From: Desulfurobacterium sp.
GTDB lineage: Bacteria > Aquificota > Aquificia > Desulfurobacteriales > Desulfurobacteriaceae
Length of the DNA: 6,384 bases
Direction of reading: 5' to 3'
Assembly: GCA_003978805.1 (NCBI GenBank)
Contig: QNYI01000089.1
Coordinates: 1-6,384 of the forward strand
The translations under genes and the position numbers were made by a program. Below the pieces are notes generated by a model. That model ran no database searches. It was not told the origin of the DNA and worked only from the letters and a program-made list of their open reading frames with translations. Positions 1-6,263 of the stretch are shown here, piece after piece. Within the stretch, counting starts at the first letter, position 1, and each line of letters starts with the position of its first letter.

Positions 1-616
1 AAGGAAGGATTAAACAAATCAAGGCCGAGCTTGAAAAGGCTACTTCCGAGTACGACAAGGAGAAGCTCCAAGAAGGCTTGCAAAGCTTGCAGGTGGCGTA
101 GCTATCATCAAGGTTGGCGCTGCAACCGAAGCTAAGCTTAAAGAAAAGAAAGCAAGGGTTGAAGACGCACTCCACGCAACAAGGGCTGCAGTTGAAGAGG
201 GTATCGTTCCCGGTGGTGGAACGGCACTCATTGCAGCAGCGAGGAAGCTTGACGAACTCATCAAGAAGCTTGACGAGGCCGGCGAGGTAAGCAAGAGGCA
301 CGGAGTAGAAATCGTTAAGAAAGCCGTTGAATTCCCGCTCAGACAAATTGCAGATAACGCCGGCTACGCCGGTCAGGTAGTTGTTGAGAAAGTTAAGGAG
401 CTCATCAACGAGAAGGGCGTTAACTGGGGCTTTAACGCAAGGACCGGTGAGTATCAAGACCTTGTAGCTGCCGGAATCATTGACCCGACGAAAGTTGAAA
501 GGGTAGCTCTCCAGAACGCTGCATCCGCAGCCGGACTCCTCCTCACAACTGAGGCTACTGTAACCGAGATTCCTGAGAAGGAAGAAAAGACCGGTGGCGG
601 AATGCCTGAGTTCTAA
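1..616 (+). CDS. groEL: Chaperonin GroEL, C-terminal part (5' end outside window), with apparent 1-nt frameshift
   Basis: GroEL is the 60-kDa cytosolic ATP-driven folding chaperonin that works with GroES. Only the last third or so is present. From position 3 the frame reads [20 protein letters not shown] and then KLQE. From position 77, in another frame, it continues [18 protein letters not shown], then [15 protein letters not shown] with the conserved Asp of the ATPase site, then VPGGGT, IIDPTKV and LLLTTEA. It ends in GGGMPEF with TAA at 614-616. The family pattern [12 protein letters not shown] predicts GAA AGG CTT, but the sequence has GAA GG CTT. One A is therefore missing around 72-76, and the upstream frame meets TAG at 99-101. 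No other disruption is visible downstream. GroEL is normally essential, so a sequencing or assembly error is the likeliest explanation, although a damaged extra copy is possible. The tail lacks the GGM repeats of the E. coli protein. A strong terminator follows. Confidence 0.95.
72..77 (+). other. Apparent single-base deletion (frameshift site) in groEL
   Basis: GAAGGC is seen where the conserved GroEL residues E-R-L would need GAAAGGCTT. The reading frame moves from codons starting at position 3 to codons starting at position 77 (different phase). Protein similarity to GroEL is unbroken on both sides, with only the Arg codon affected. The change is the loss of one A from a short A run, a common base-calling or assembly error. 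The site is within 80 bases of the window edge. No slippery heptamer is evident, so programmed frameshifting is not supported. Confidence 0.85.
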
Positions 617-634
617 GAAAGGTAGATAACTATG

Positions 635-667
635 AAAGGGGCGCTTAAAGCGCCCCTTTATTTTTTT
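635..667 (+). terminator. Rho-independent terminator after groEL
   Basis: A perfect 11-bp stem, AAAGGGGCGCT (635-645) with AGCGCCCCTTT (649-659), closes a TAA loop. It is followed by A and seven T residues (661-667). It lies 18 nt after the groEL stop and just before the convergent glyA stop at 670-672. Read on the minus strand, the hairpin is followed by only the stem-encoded TTT and then CATAG. It could partly stop glyA transcription too, but it is clearly oriented for groEL. Confidence 0.93.
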
Positions 668-669
668 GT

Positions 670-1926
670 TCAAGAGTATAAGTTCTCAATTTCCCTGTAA
701 AGTGGATACTTCTCGCAGATTTCAAGGACTTCCTGCTTTACTTTCTCAATTACTGAATCGTCGTTAATGTTATTTAGAACAGTTGCTATGAGCTGAGCAA
801 TTCTCCTTGCGCCGTCCTCTTTGATTCCCCTTGTCGTTATCGCCGGAGTCCCAATCCTTATTCCGCTCGTTACAAAAGGACTCCGAGTGTCAAAGGGTAT
901 GGTGTTCTTATTTACAGTAATGTTAGCTCTGCCGAGAGCTCTCTCAGCTTCCTTACCGGTTATTCCCTTATCCGTCAAATCAACGAGGATAAGGTGGTTA
1001 TCAGTTCCGCCGGAAACGAGCCTAAAGCCTTGACGCTGGAGCTCCTCAGCCATTACCTTAGCGTTCTTAACGATCTGCTCCTGATACTCCTTGAACTCTT
1101 CTGTCTGAGCCTCCTTGAAGGCAACGGCCTTTGCAGCAATTACGTGCATTAAAGGACCACCCTGAAGTCCCGGGAAAACTGCCTTGTCTATTTCTTTTGC
1201 AAACTCCTCCTTGCACATTACAACACCGCCACGGGGACCCCTCAGGGTCTTATGGGTAGTCGTCGTAACGAAGTGGCAGGCTTCAATGGGAGAGGGATGA
1301 AGGCCTGCAACAACAAGACCTGCGATGTGAGCTATGTCCGCTAAGAGGTAAGCACCGACCTCGTCGGCAATCTCCCTGAACTTATTAAAGTCAATTACCC
1401 TCGGGTAGGCAGAAGCACCGCATATGATAAGCTTGGGCTTATACTCTTTTGCAAGACGGTAAACTTGGTCAAAGTCAATTGTCTCGGTATCCTTCCTGAC
1501 GCCGTACTGGATAACGTTAAAGTACTTACCCGTCATGTTAACGGGAGAACCGTGGGAAAGGTGACCTCCGTGGGAAAGGTTCATTGAAAGTATCGTGTCA
1601 CCGGGCTTTAAGATGGCAAGGTAAACAGCTTGATTGGCCTGAGAACCAGAATGGGGCTGAACGTTTACGTGCTCAGCGCCGAAGAGCTCCTTACACCTCT
1701 CAATTGCAATCCTCTCAACGATGTCCACACACTCACACCCACCGTAGTAACGCTTACCGGGGTAGCCTTCTGCGTACTTGTTGGTAAGGACAGACCCTTG
1801 TGCCTCCATAACGGCAGGGCTTGTAAAGTTCTCTGAAGCAATGAGCTCAAGGTGTTCGTTCTGCCTTCTAAACTCACACTTAAGAGCTTCAAAGACCTCC
1901 GAGTCTACCGCCTTCAGGTGTTTCAT
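670..1926 (-). CDS. glyA: Serine hydroxymethyltransferase
   Basis: This cytosolic PLP enzyme interconverts serine plus tetrahydrofolate with glycine plus 5,10-methylene-tetrahydrofolate, and so supplies glycine and one-carbon units. The 418-residue length is normal for bacterial SHMT and the protein looks complete. Visible family landmarks are LIASENF (28-34), [14 protein letters not shown] (50-63), the PLP-contacting D197 and H200 in ADIAH, the Schiff-base lysine K226 in [14 protein letters not shown], and R357 in SGIRIGTPA, which binds the substrate carboxylate. The ATG start begins with the usual short N-terminal lead. It is preceded by GGAGGA (1938-1933, 6 nt away), which lies inside the last codons of rpiB. 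The rpiB stop is only 3 nt upstream, so the two genes are almost certainly co-transcribed and may be translationally coupled. The gene converges on groEL with 53 nt between their stops. Confidence 0.98.
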   Translation of the reverse strand: MKHLKAVDSEVFEALKCEFRRQNEHLELIASENFTSPAVMEAQGSVLTNKYAEGYPGKRYYGGCECVDIVERIAIERCKELFGAEHVNVQPHSGSQANQAVYLAILKPGDTILSMNLSHGGHLSHGSPVNMTGKYFNVIQYGVRKDTETIDFDQVYRLAKEYKPKLIICGASAYPRVIDFNKFREIADEVGAYLLADIAHIAGLVVAGLHPSPIEACHFVTTTTHKTLRGPRGGVVMCKEEFAKEIDKAVFPGLQGGPLMHVIAAKAVAFKEAQTEEFKEYQEQIVKNAKVMAEELQRQGFRLVSGGTDNHLILVDLTDKGITGKEAERALGRANITVNKNTIPFDTRSPFVTSGIRIGTPAITTRGIKEDGARRIAQLIATVLNNINDDSVIEKVKQEVLEICEKYPLYREIENLYS

Positions 1927-1929
1927 TCC

Positions 1930-2382
1930 CTATCCTCCACATTCGTTTTCTTCAATCTGAGAAATCTTACCGATGCGCCTTTCGTGTCTGCCACCGTCAA
2001 AGGGGGTTTCAAGCCAAACTTTTACGATTGCCTTTGCAAGCTCCTCTCCCAATACTCTTCCACCAAGACACAGTACGTTAGCGTTGTTGTGCCTCCTGCT
2101 CATTTCGGCAGCGTAGATGTTGTAACAAAGGGCAGCTCTTATTCCTTTAACCTTGTTGGCAGCGATTGATATACCTATGCCTGTTCCGCAGATAAAGATA
2201 CCCCTGTCGGCCTCACCCTCTACAATAGCTTTCGCAGCCTTGTAGGCAAAGTCTGGATAGTCAACAGAGTCCTCTGAGTAAGTCCCAAAGTCTACGTACT
2301 CAACTCCCAGCTCTTCAAGGTAGGACTTTATAACTTCTTTCAGCCTGAAACCTCCGTGGTCACAGGCAAGAGCTACTTTCAT
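1930..2382 (-). CDS. rpiB: Ribose-5-phosphate isomerase B
   Basis: This enzyme interconverts ribose 5-phosphate and ribulose 5-phosphate in the non-oxidative pentose phosphate pathway (RpiB/LacA/LacB fold, cytosolic). The 150-residue length is typical. The N-terminus has CDHGG with D8 and H9 of the active site (often DHAG in other members). The [13 protein letters not shown] motif carries the catalytic-base cysteine C65 and anion-hole threonine. The RRHNNANVL segment has H98, and GGRHERR (130-136) holds the phosphate-binding arginines. LacA/LacB galactose-6-phosphate isomerase subunits are related but lack the clustered partner and normally lack the catalytic Cys, so RpiB is preferred. The ATG has an ideal AGGAGG 7 nt upstream. 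It is the first gene of a two-gene unit with glyA, a frequently seen pairing, and it is divergent from the thiD-like gene. Confidence 0.96.
   Translation of the reverse strand: MKVALACDHGGFRLKEVIKSYLEELGVEYVDFGTYSEDSVDYPDFAYKAAKAIVEGEADRGIFICGTGIGISIAANKVKGIRAALCYNIYAAEMSRRHNNANVLCLGGRVLGEELAKAIVKVWLETPFDGGRHERRIGKISQIEENECGG
1933..1938 (-). promoter_or_regulatory. glyA Shine-Dalgarno embedded in rpiB 3' end
   Basis: The last two glycine codons of RpiB (GGA GGA) form the GGAGGA ribosome-binding site of glyA, with 6 nt to its ATG and the rpiB TAG inside the spacer. This arrangement favours translational coupling and confirms the glyA start. Confidence 0.75.
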
Positions 2383-2389
2383 CTTTTAA

Positions 2390-2395
2390 CCTCCT
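2390..2395 (-). promoter_or_regulatory. rpiB Shine-Dalgarno
   Basis: The minus strand reads AGGAGG seven bases before the rpiB ATG (2382-2380), a near-perfect ribosome-binding site that fixes the start. The same hexamer is the 3' arm of a short inverted repeat (2390-2411), so it could be masked in the mRNA. Confidence 0.85.
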
Positions 2396-2411
2396 GTTAT
2401 AACTTAGGAGG
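2390..2411. repeat. Inverted repeat CCTCCT / AGGAGG in the rpiB-thiD intergenic region
   Basis: CCTCCT (2390-2395) and AGGAGG (2406-2411) are exact reverse complements separated by 10 nt that include the palindrome GTTATAAC (2396-2403). In the rpiB direction the downstream arm is the rpiB Shine-Dalgarno and the upstream arm is a perfect anti-SD. In DNA form it could instead be a protein-binding dyad. The structure is visible, but its role is inferred. Confidence 0.5.
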
Positions 2412-2414
2412 CAA

Positions 2415-2422
2415 ATTATAAT
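2415..2422. promoter_or_regulatory. Palindromic -10-like box serving both directions
   Basis: ATTATAAT is self-complementary, so a consensus TATAAT occurs on the plus strand (2417-2422) and on the minus strand (2420-2415). For thiD it would place transcription start near 2428-2430, leaving a leader of about 12-14 nt. For rpiB it would start near 2408 with a leader of about 26 nt. I see no good -35 hexamer at the normal spacing for either direction. The promoter assignment rests on the perfect -10 boxes and on this being the only 59-bp gap between divergent genes. Confidence 0.5.
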
Positions 2423-2429
2423 CCATCAC

Positions 2430-2444
2430 GGAGGTGCGTGGTTG
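2430..2444 (+). promoter_or_regulatory. thiD-like ribosome-binding site and TTG start
   Basis: GGAGG (2430-2434) lies 7 nt before TTG (2442-2444). The following frame at once gives the ThiD N-terminal motif (SIAGFDPTGGAG). Nearby GTG triplets at 2434 and 2438 are in other frames, and no ATG is available at this end of the gene, so the TTG is the supported start. Confidence 0.8.
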
Positions 2445-3158
2445 GAATTCCTGCTCTCAATCGCAGGTTTTGATCCAACGGGCGGTGCTGGGATACTCAG
2501 GGATATCAGAACCTTTAATTATTTTGGATTCTATGGAACTGCCGTTATAACGGCAAATACGGCTCAGAACACGAAAGGAGTAAAAAAAATATCCTTCGTT
2601 GACGGGAAACTGATAGAGGAACAACTACGGCTCATAGCAGAAGAGTTCAACATAAAGGGGGTAAAAATCGGCATTCCCCACATTGACTACAGCGTTAACA
2701 GGAAAATAGCAGACTTCATCGGTAGACTGAAGATCCCCGTTGTCTTTGACCCTGTAATCTCCCCGACCTTTGGGAAGAGGTTCATAGAAAAGCCCGAAAC
2801 TATCTTACCCCTCATTGAGGTATCTACCGTTATAACTCCTAACTTCAAGGAGTTTGAGATACTGAAACCTCCACTCAAAAGGCACAGGAACTTCACAGTG
2901 GTTAAGGGAATCCTTAAAGGTAACCTCGTTGAAGACCACCTCCTTAAAGCCGGTAACGTAGTCTCAAAAGTCTTACATAAAAAAGACAACCTCACCGTAA
3001 GGGGAACCGGCTGTGCCTTCTCGTCAGCTCTCCTCTGCTTTCTGGTAAAGGGTTACCCGGTAGAGACGGCCTTTAAAGAGGCCGCCGGCTTCCTTGAAAC
3101 TTTCAGGAGGGAAAGCTTTATAAGCGGTTCAATGAAACAGTGGTTTTCAAAGCTATAG
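2442..3158 (+). CDS. thiD: ThiD-like hydroxymethylpyrimidine (phosphate) kinase family protein, divergent and short
   Basis: ThiD enzymes (ribokinase fold) phosphorylate hydroxymethylpyrimidine and its monophosphate for thiamine synthesis. Family landmarks are SIAGFDPTGGAGILRDIRTF (6-25), TANTAQNTKGV (38-47), KIGIP (75-79), VFDPVISPTFG (101-111), VITPNFKEFEIL (130-141), KG at 155-156, and VRGTGCAFSSAL (186-197), the anion-hole/ATP segment with C191. Several usually constant positions differ: AGSDPSGGAG is AGFDPTGGAG, KGGH is KGIL, and HGTGCT is RGTGCA. At 238 residues it is shorter than the usual 260 or so. The loss lies before the KG segment and at the C-terminus, where the usual GIGPV-type end is absent. 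It starts with TTG. It stands alone on this strand, divergent from rpiB and convergent with yedF, whose stop it overlaps by 6 bp. Family membership is solid, but the exact substrate is less sure. Confidence 0.85.
   Translation: MEFLLSIAGFDPTGGAGILRDIRTFNYFGFYGTAVITANTAQNTKGVKKISFVDGKLIEEQLRLIAEEFNIKGVKIGIPHIDYSVNRKIADFIGRLKIPVVFDPVISPTFGKRFIEKPETILPLIEVSTVITPNFKEFEILKPPLKRHRNFTVVKGILKGNLVEDHLLKAGNVVSKVLHKKDNLTVRGTGCAFSSALLCFLVKGYPVETAFKEAAGFLETFRRESFISGSMKQWFSKL
3153..3158. other. Overlapping convergent stop codons in palindromic CTATAG
   Basis: CTATAG is its own reverse complement. On each strand it encodes the final Leu codon (CTA) and the TAG stop: of the ThiD-like kinase on plus, and of the YedF-like protein on minus. 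The two genes therefore overlap tail-to-tail by exactly 6 bp, with no room for a conventional terminator between them. Confidence 0.95.
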
Positions 3159-3752
3159 CCTTATAACCGAATCGGCACTTGCTAAGGACTGAACAACATC
3201 GTAAGCGTTTGAAGCAACGCCTACTTCAAGTTCGTCAAGGAGGTTGTAGTAGTTAAGGCACGTTGCACAGCAGATAATTTCAACGCCTTTCTGCTGGAGC
3301 TCCTTTAGAGCTCCCAGAATCTCCTCATCTGCTCCCTTACACGCAAGCTTAACAGCTGCGTTTACAAGAACCACCTTGGTAGGTAACGGGGCGGCATTGA
3401 GGAAGGTCTTTATAAACCCCTTTATTAGAATCTCTCCGAGCTCCCTCTCCTCTCCGACGTAAGTTGAGGTAATAAAAACAACGTAGTTTTTCTTTTCACT
3501 TCCCTTAACAGTTGATTCCTCTTCCGCTCTCTTCGGCTCTCCCTTTGTAATCTTTAAGTAGAAAAGACCTCCTTTCTCCTCAACCGTTACTGAGCAGCCG
3601 GCCTTTTCTGCAAAACGCTTTACGTTTTCCCTTGAAGCCCTGTTATCTACTATCACCGTAACTACACCGGAATCCATAGACTCAAGAGCCTCTTTCGTTT
3701 TAAGAACGGGAATCGGACAGGCCAAGCCCCTACAGTCAACGACTTTCTCCAT
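3153..3752 (-). CDS. yedF: YedF-like TusA-DsrE fusion protein (sulfur/selenium carrier family)
   Basis: The protein joins a TusA-type sulfur carrier domain to a DsrE/DsrF-like domain, the architecture of the YedF selenium-metabolism family. Residues 1-70 form the TusA part, with the signature GLACPIPVLKTKEAL and its reactive cysteine C12 in CPIP. Residues about 71-88 are a charged linker. Residues 89-199 form the DsrE-like part, with VVFITSTYVGEERELGE, C138, the cysteine cluster CCATC (C161, C162, C165), and the closing VGVASNAYDVVQSL. TusA proteins pass persulfide sulfur on. In YedF homologues a role in handling selenium has been proposed from genomic co-occurrence, so the substrate here is inferred. 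No signal peptide is seen, so it should be cytosolic. It is the last gene of the hslVU run, 10 nt after the peptidase, and a modest SD (AAGGGGG) overlaps the peptidase stop codon. Confidence 0.87.
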   Translation of the reverse strand: MEKVVDCRGLACPIPVLKTKEALESMDSGVVTVIVDNRASRENVKRFAEKAGCSVTVEEKGGLFYLKITKGEPKRAEEESTVKGSEKKNYVVFITSTYVGEERELGEILIKGFIKTFLNAAPLPTKVVLVNAAVKLACKGADEEILGALKELQQKGVEIICCATCLNYYNLLDELEVGVASNAYDVVQSLASADSVIRL

Positions 3753-3762
3753 AGTTACCCCC

Positions 3763-4794
3763 TTATTTCTCCAGTTGTGAAATTACAAAAGCTCCATCTT
3801 CAAGGACGAGACAGTCGTCCTCTATCCTTACCCCGCCGAGCTCCGGAATGTAGATACCCGGTTCAACGGTTACGACCATGTTCTTCTTGAGGATTTCGTT
3901 AGACCTGCGGGAAAGGGTGGGAGACTCGTGAACTTCAACCCCTATTCCGTGACCGGTTGAGTGAACGAAAAACTCACCGTAACCCTTACTTTCTATGTAG
4001 CTCCTAACGGCCTCGTCAACTTCCCTGCACGACTTCCCGGCACTTAAAGCTTTAATACCGACTTCCTGTGCCTCCCTAACAACCTCGTAGATTCTCTTCA
4101 TCTCAGAAGGAACATTTCCGACAAGAAAAGTTCTGGTAATATCTGAAACGTAACCGCCGTAGACAGTGCCAAAGTCAACTACTACAACATCTCCGTCCTC
4201 TATTTCCCTCCCTGAAGTCTCCCAGTGAGGGATAGAAGAACCTTCACCGGAAGCAACTATAGTCGCAAAGGCCTCCCCTTCACCGCCGAACTTGAAAAAG
4301 GCCGTTATAAGTTCTTTCCTAAATTCGGCCTCCGTTATACCCGGCTTTAAAAGGTGGAGAACGCTTTTTAAAGAGAGCTCCGCAATCTGAACAGCTCTGG
4401 TTAGGAGGGAAATTTCCCTCTCTGTCTTAACCGCTCTAAACTCGTTTAGGAAACCCTTTTCCTCTACGATTTCAAAGACGGAGGAGAGCTCCTTATACGT
4501 AGAAAGCTTCAACCTGTCGGGGTCAACAACGAGCCTTTTAAAGCCGTTCTCCTTTAAAAACTCCCGTAGTTTATCCCAGCTCTCCCACTTAACGACCTTA
4601 AAACCTCTAACCTCCTTCTCTGCCCTTTCTAAGTACCTACCATCTGTAATGAAAAAAGAATCTCCTTTCTCAGAAACAACGGAAATCCCAAAAGAGGAAC
4701 GAAATCCGGTAAGGTAAAAGTTCTCTGCACTATTAAAAGTCACGTAGCAGTCTCCGCCTAAGGAGGCTACCTTTAAAGAGACCCTTTCAAGCAT
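3763..4794 (-). CDS. M24-family metallopeptidase (Xaa-Pro aminopeptidase/dipeptidase type)
   Basis: Pita-bread-fold peptidases of this family remove residues adjacent to proline using two metal ions. Residues 1-120 are the creatinase-type N-terminal domain (NFYLTGFRSS, ITDGRYLERAE). Residues 125-343 are the catalytic domain. All five metal ligands are visible: D207 (VVVVDFGTVYGGY), D218 (SDITRTF), H282 (STGHGIGVEVHE), E311 (TVEPGIY) and E325 (GVRIEDD). The family histidine H190 is in SIPHWETS, where many relatives have PHG. At 343 residues it has the compact length of PepQ/PepP-like enzymes rather than the longer E. coli PepP. Aminopeptidase P and prolidase cannot be separated from sequence alone. 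It starts 11 nt after hslU with GGAG 6 nt before the ATG, so it is co-transcribed and probably acts on peptides released by HslVU in the cytosol. Confidence 0.94.
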   Translation of the reverse strand: MLERVSLKVASLGGDCYVTFNSAENFYLTGFRSSFGISVVSEKGDSFFITDGRYLERAEKEVRGFKVVKWESWDKLREFLKENGFKRLVVDPDRLKLSTYKELSSVFEIVEEKGFLNEFRAVKTEREISLLTRAVQIAELSLKSVLHLLKPGITEAEFRKELITAFFKFGGEGEAFATIVASGEGSSIPHWETSGREIEDGDVVVVDFGTVYGGYVSDITRTFLVGNVPSEMKRIYEVVREAQEVGIKALSAGKSCREVDEAVRSYIESKGYGEFFVHSTGHGIGVEVHESPTLSRRSNEILKKNMVVTVEPGIYIPELGGVRIEDDCLVLEDGAFVISQLEK

Positions 4795-4805
4795 TCCCCT
4801 CTCCG

Positions 4806-6248
4806 CTACAGGATGTACTTTGTAAGGTCTTCATCCTCTATTATGCTCTCAAGCTTGCTCCTCACGTACTCCCTGTCAATAACTACCTTCTGCCCCTTCA
4901 TCTCAGGAGCGTTAAATGAAACGTCCTCAAGGAGCTTCTCTAAGACAGTGTGGAGTCTCCTTGCACCTATGTTTTCAGCCTTAGAGTTTGCCTCCTCTGC
5001 AATCCTTGCAATCTCCTCTATTCCATCCGGAGTGAACTCTATTTCAACGCCTTCGGTTTCAAGGAGGGCTTTATACTGCTTTGTCAGGGCATTCTTCGGC
5101 TCTGTGAGGATTCTCACAAAGTCGTCCTTGGTTAAAGGTTTAAGCTCTACACGGATGGGGAAACGTCCCTGTAACTCCGGAAGGAGGTCGGAAGGCTTTG
5201 CTATGTGAAAAGCACCGGCAGCGATGAATAGAATGTGGTCTGTCCTCACAAGGCCGTACTTTGTAGAAACCTTACAGCCTTCAACGATGGGGAGTAAATC
5301 CCTCTGGACTCCCTCTCTTGAAACGTCAGGACCCCTTCCGCCCCCTCTTGCAGCAACCTTGTCTATCTCGTCAATGAAAACGATTCCCTGATTCTCTACC
5401 CTGTGGATGGCCTCCCTTATTACCTCGTCCATATCTATGAGCTTTTGAGCTTCTTCTTGTGTAAGGTATCTTAGAGCCTCTTTAACTTTCATCTTCCTGA
5501 GTTTCTTTGGCTTTGGAAGGAGGGAAGAGAGCATATCTTGGAGGTTGGAGAGGTCTCCACCTATACCTATAACGTTAACTCCCGGGGACTCAACCGTCAC
5601 AGCTATTTCAACCACCTCGTCGTCAAGCTTACCCTCTTTAAGGAGCTTCTTTACCCTGTTCCTCTCATCCCTTAACCTTGACTGCTCCCTTTCAGTCTCA
5701 GAAGTTGTGGACTTAGAGGGAGAGAGGAAAACGTCAAAGAGGCTCTGGATTGACTGGGGACTCGTTTGAGGTTCAGGAACCATTATTTCAGCAAGTCTAT
5801 CGTAGGCAAGCTCCTTAGCTCTCTCTTTGACTTCCTCCATTTTCTCTTCTTTAACCATAGTAACAGCTATCTCTACAAGGTCTCTGATGATTGACTCAAC
5901 GTCCCTTCCAACGTAGCCGACCTCTGTGAACTTGGTGGCCTCTACCTTTATGAAGGGAGCTCTGACGAGCTTTGCGAGCCTCCTTGCTATTTCCGTCTTA
6001 CCGACCCCCGTAGGGCCTATCATTATGATGTTCTTGGGGGCTACCTCGTCCCTCATGTCCTCGGGGAGTCTTTGCCTCCTCCACCTGTTCCTGAGGGCTA
6101 TGGCAACGGCTTTTTTCGCTTCGTGCTGTCCGACGATGTATTTATCAAGCTCCTTCACAATCTCCTTAGGAGTAAGGAACTCTTCACTCTTTATCTCTTT
6201 AACTTCCTCTTTCTTTTCTCCATTCCCACCAAAAAACTTCTTTAGCAT
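4806..6248 (-). CDS. hslU: HslU (ClpY), ATPase and unfoldase subunit of the HslVU protease
   Basis: HslU is the hexameric AAA+ ring that unfolds substrates and feeds them to the HslV peptidase in the cytosol. Landmarks are [16 protein letters not shown] (26-41), Walker A GPTGVGKT (78-85), the pore loop GYVG (111-114), the insertion (I) domain roughly 125-250 with a charged middle, Walker B IVFIDEID (289-296), FIAAGAF (341-347), the ELQGR arginine-finger region (R362), and sensor-2 [10 protein letters not shown] (428-437). The C-terminus [10 protein letters not shown] keeps the tail that docks into and activates HslV. At 480 residues it is longer than the 443 of E. coli, chiefly because of a Lys/Glu-rich lead of about 24 residues ([10 protein letters not shown] and onward). 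The start is supported by AAGGAGG four bases upstream and by the 15-nt gap after hslV. No in-frame start closer to the canonical N-terminus is apparent. Confidence 0.98.
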   Translation of the reverse strand: MLKKFFGGNGEKKEEVKEIKSEEFLTPKEIVKELDKYIVGQHEAKKAVAIALRNRWRRQRLPEDMRDEVAPKNIIMIGPTGVGKTEIARRLAKLVRAPFIKVEATKFTEVGYVGRDVESIIRDLVEIAVTMVKEEKMEEVKERAKELAYDRLAEIMVPEPQTSPQSIQSLFDVFLSPSKSTTSETEREQSRLRDERNRVKKLLKEGKLDDEVVEIAVTVESPGVNVIGIGGDLSNLQDMLSSLLPKPKKLRKMKVKEALRYLTQEEAQKLIDMDEVIREAIHRVENQGIVFIDEIDKVAARGGGRGPDVSREGVQRDLLPIVEGCKVSTKYGLVRTDHILFIAAGAFHIAKPSDLLPELQGRFPIRVELKPLTKDDFVRILTEPKNALTKQYKALLETEGVEIEFTPDGIEEIARIAEEANSKAENIGARRLHTVLEKLLEDVSFNAPEMKGQKVVIDREYVRSKLESIIEDEDLTKYIL

Positions 6249-6252
6249 AAGC

Positions 6253-6259
6253 CCTCCTT
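6253..6259 (-). promoter_or_regulatory. hslU Shine-Dalgarno
   Basis: AAGGAGG on the minus strand sits in the 15-nt hslV-hslU gap, 4 nt before the ATG. The spacing is slightly short, but this strong motif supports the ATG that gives the extended HslU N-terminus. Confidence 0.7.
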
Positions 6260-6263
6260 ACGG

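Noticed and set aside
72..101. Programmed ribosomal frameshift in groEL.
   Set aside because: There is no slippery heptamer, no stimulatory SD or obvious pseudoknot, and no known recoding in GroEL. A simple missing A explains the data.
40..294. 84-codon minus-strand frame opposite groEL.
   Set aside because: Its Ala/Ser-rich composition is the mirror of groEL codons. The plus strand encodes conserved GroEL sequence throughout.
632..700. Small ORF on the plus strand starting ATG AAA GGG GCG (22 codons).
   Set aside because: It reads through the groEL terminator hairpin and into the antisense of glyA. Its codons are explained by the stem and T run, so it is not a credible gene.
1852..2169. 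105-codon open frame on the plus strand across the glyA-rpiB junction.
   Set aside because: It is antisense to two clearly conserved genes, has no family resemblance and no convincing ribosome-binding site.
2434..2440. GTG triplets as alternative starts for the ThiD-like kinase.
   Set aside because: Both GTGs (2434 and 2438) are out of frame with the kinase and lie in or right after the SD.
3159..3190. Possible terminator hairpin (CCTTA ... CTAAGG) after the thiD stop.
   Set aside because: The stem is about 5 bp with a long loop and no T run follows, so it is too weak to call.
4813..5208. 131-codon open frame antisense to hslU.
   Set aside because: It is a Ser-rich shadow of the hslU 3' half. 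The HslU frame is fully conserved there and nothing supports a second gene.
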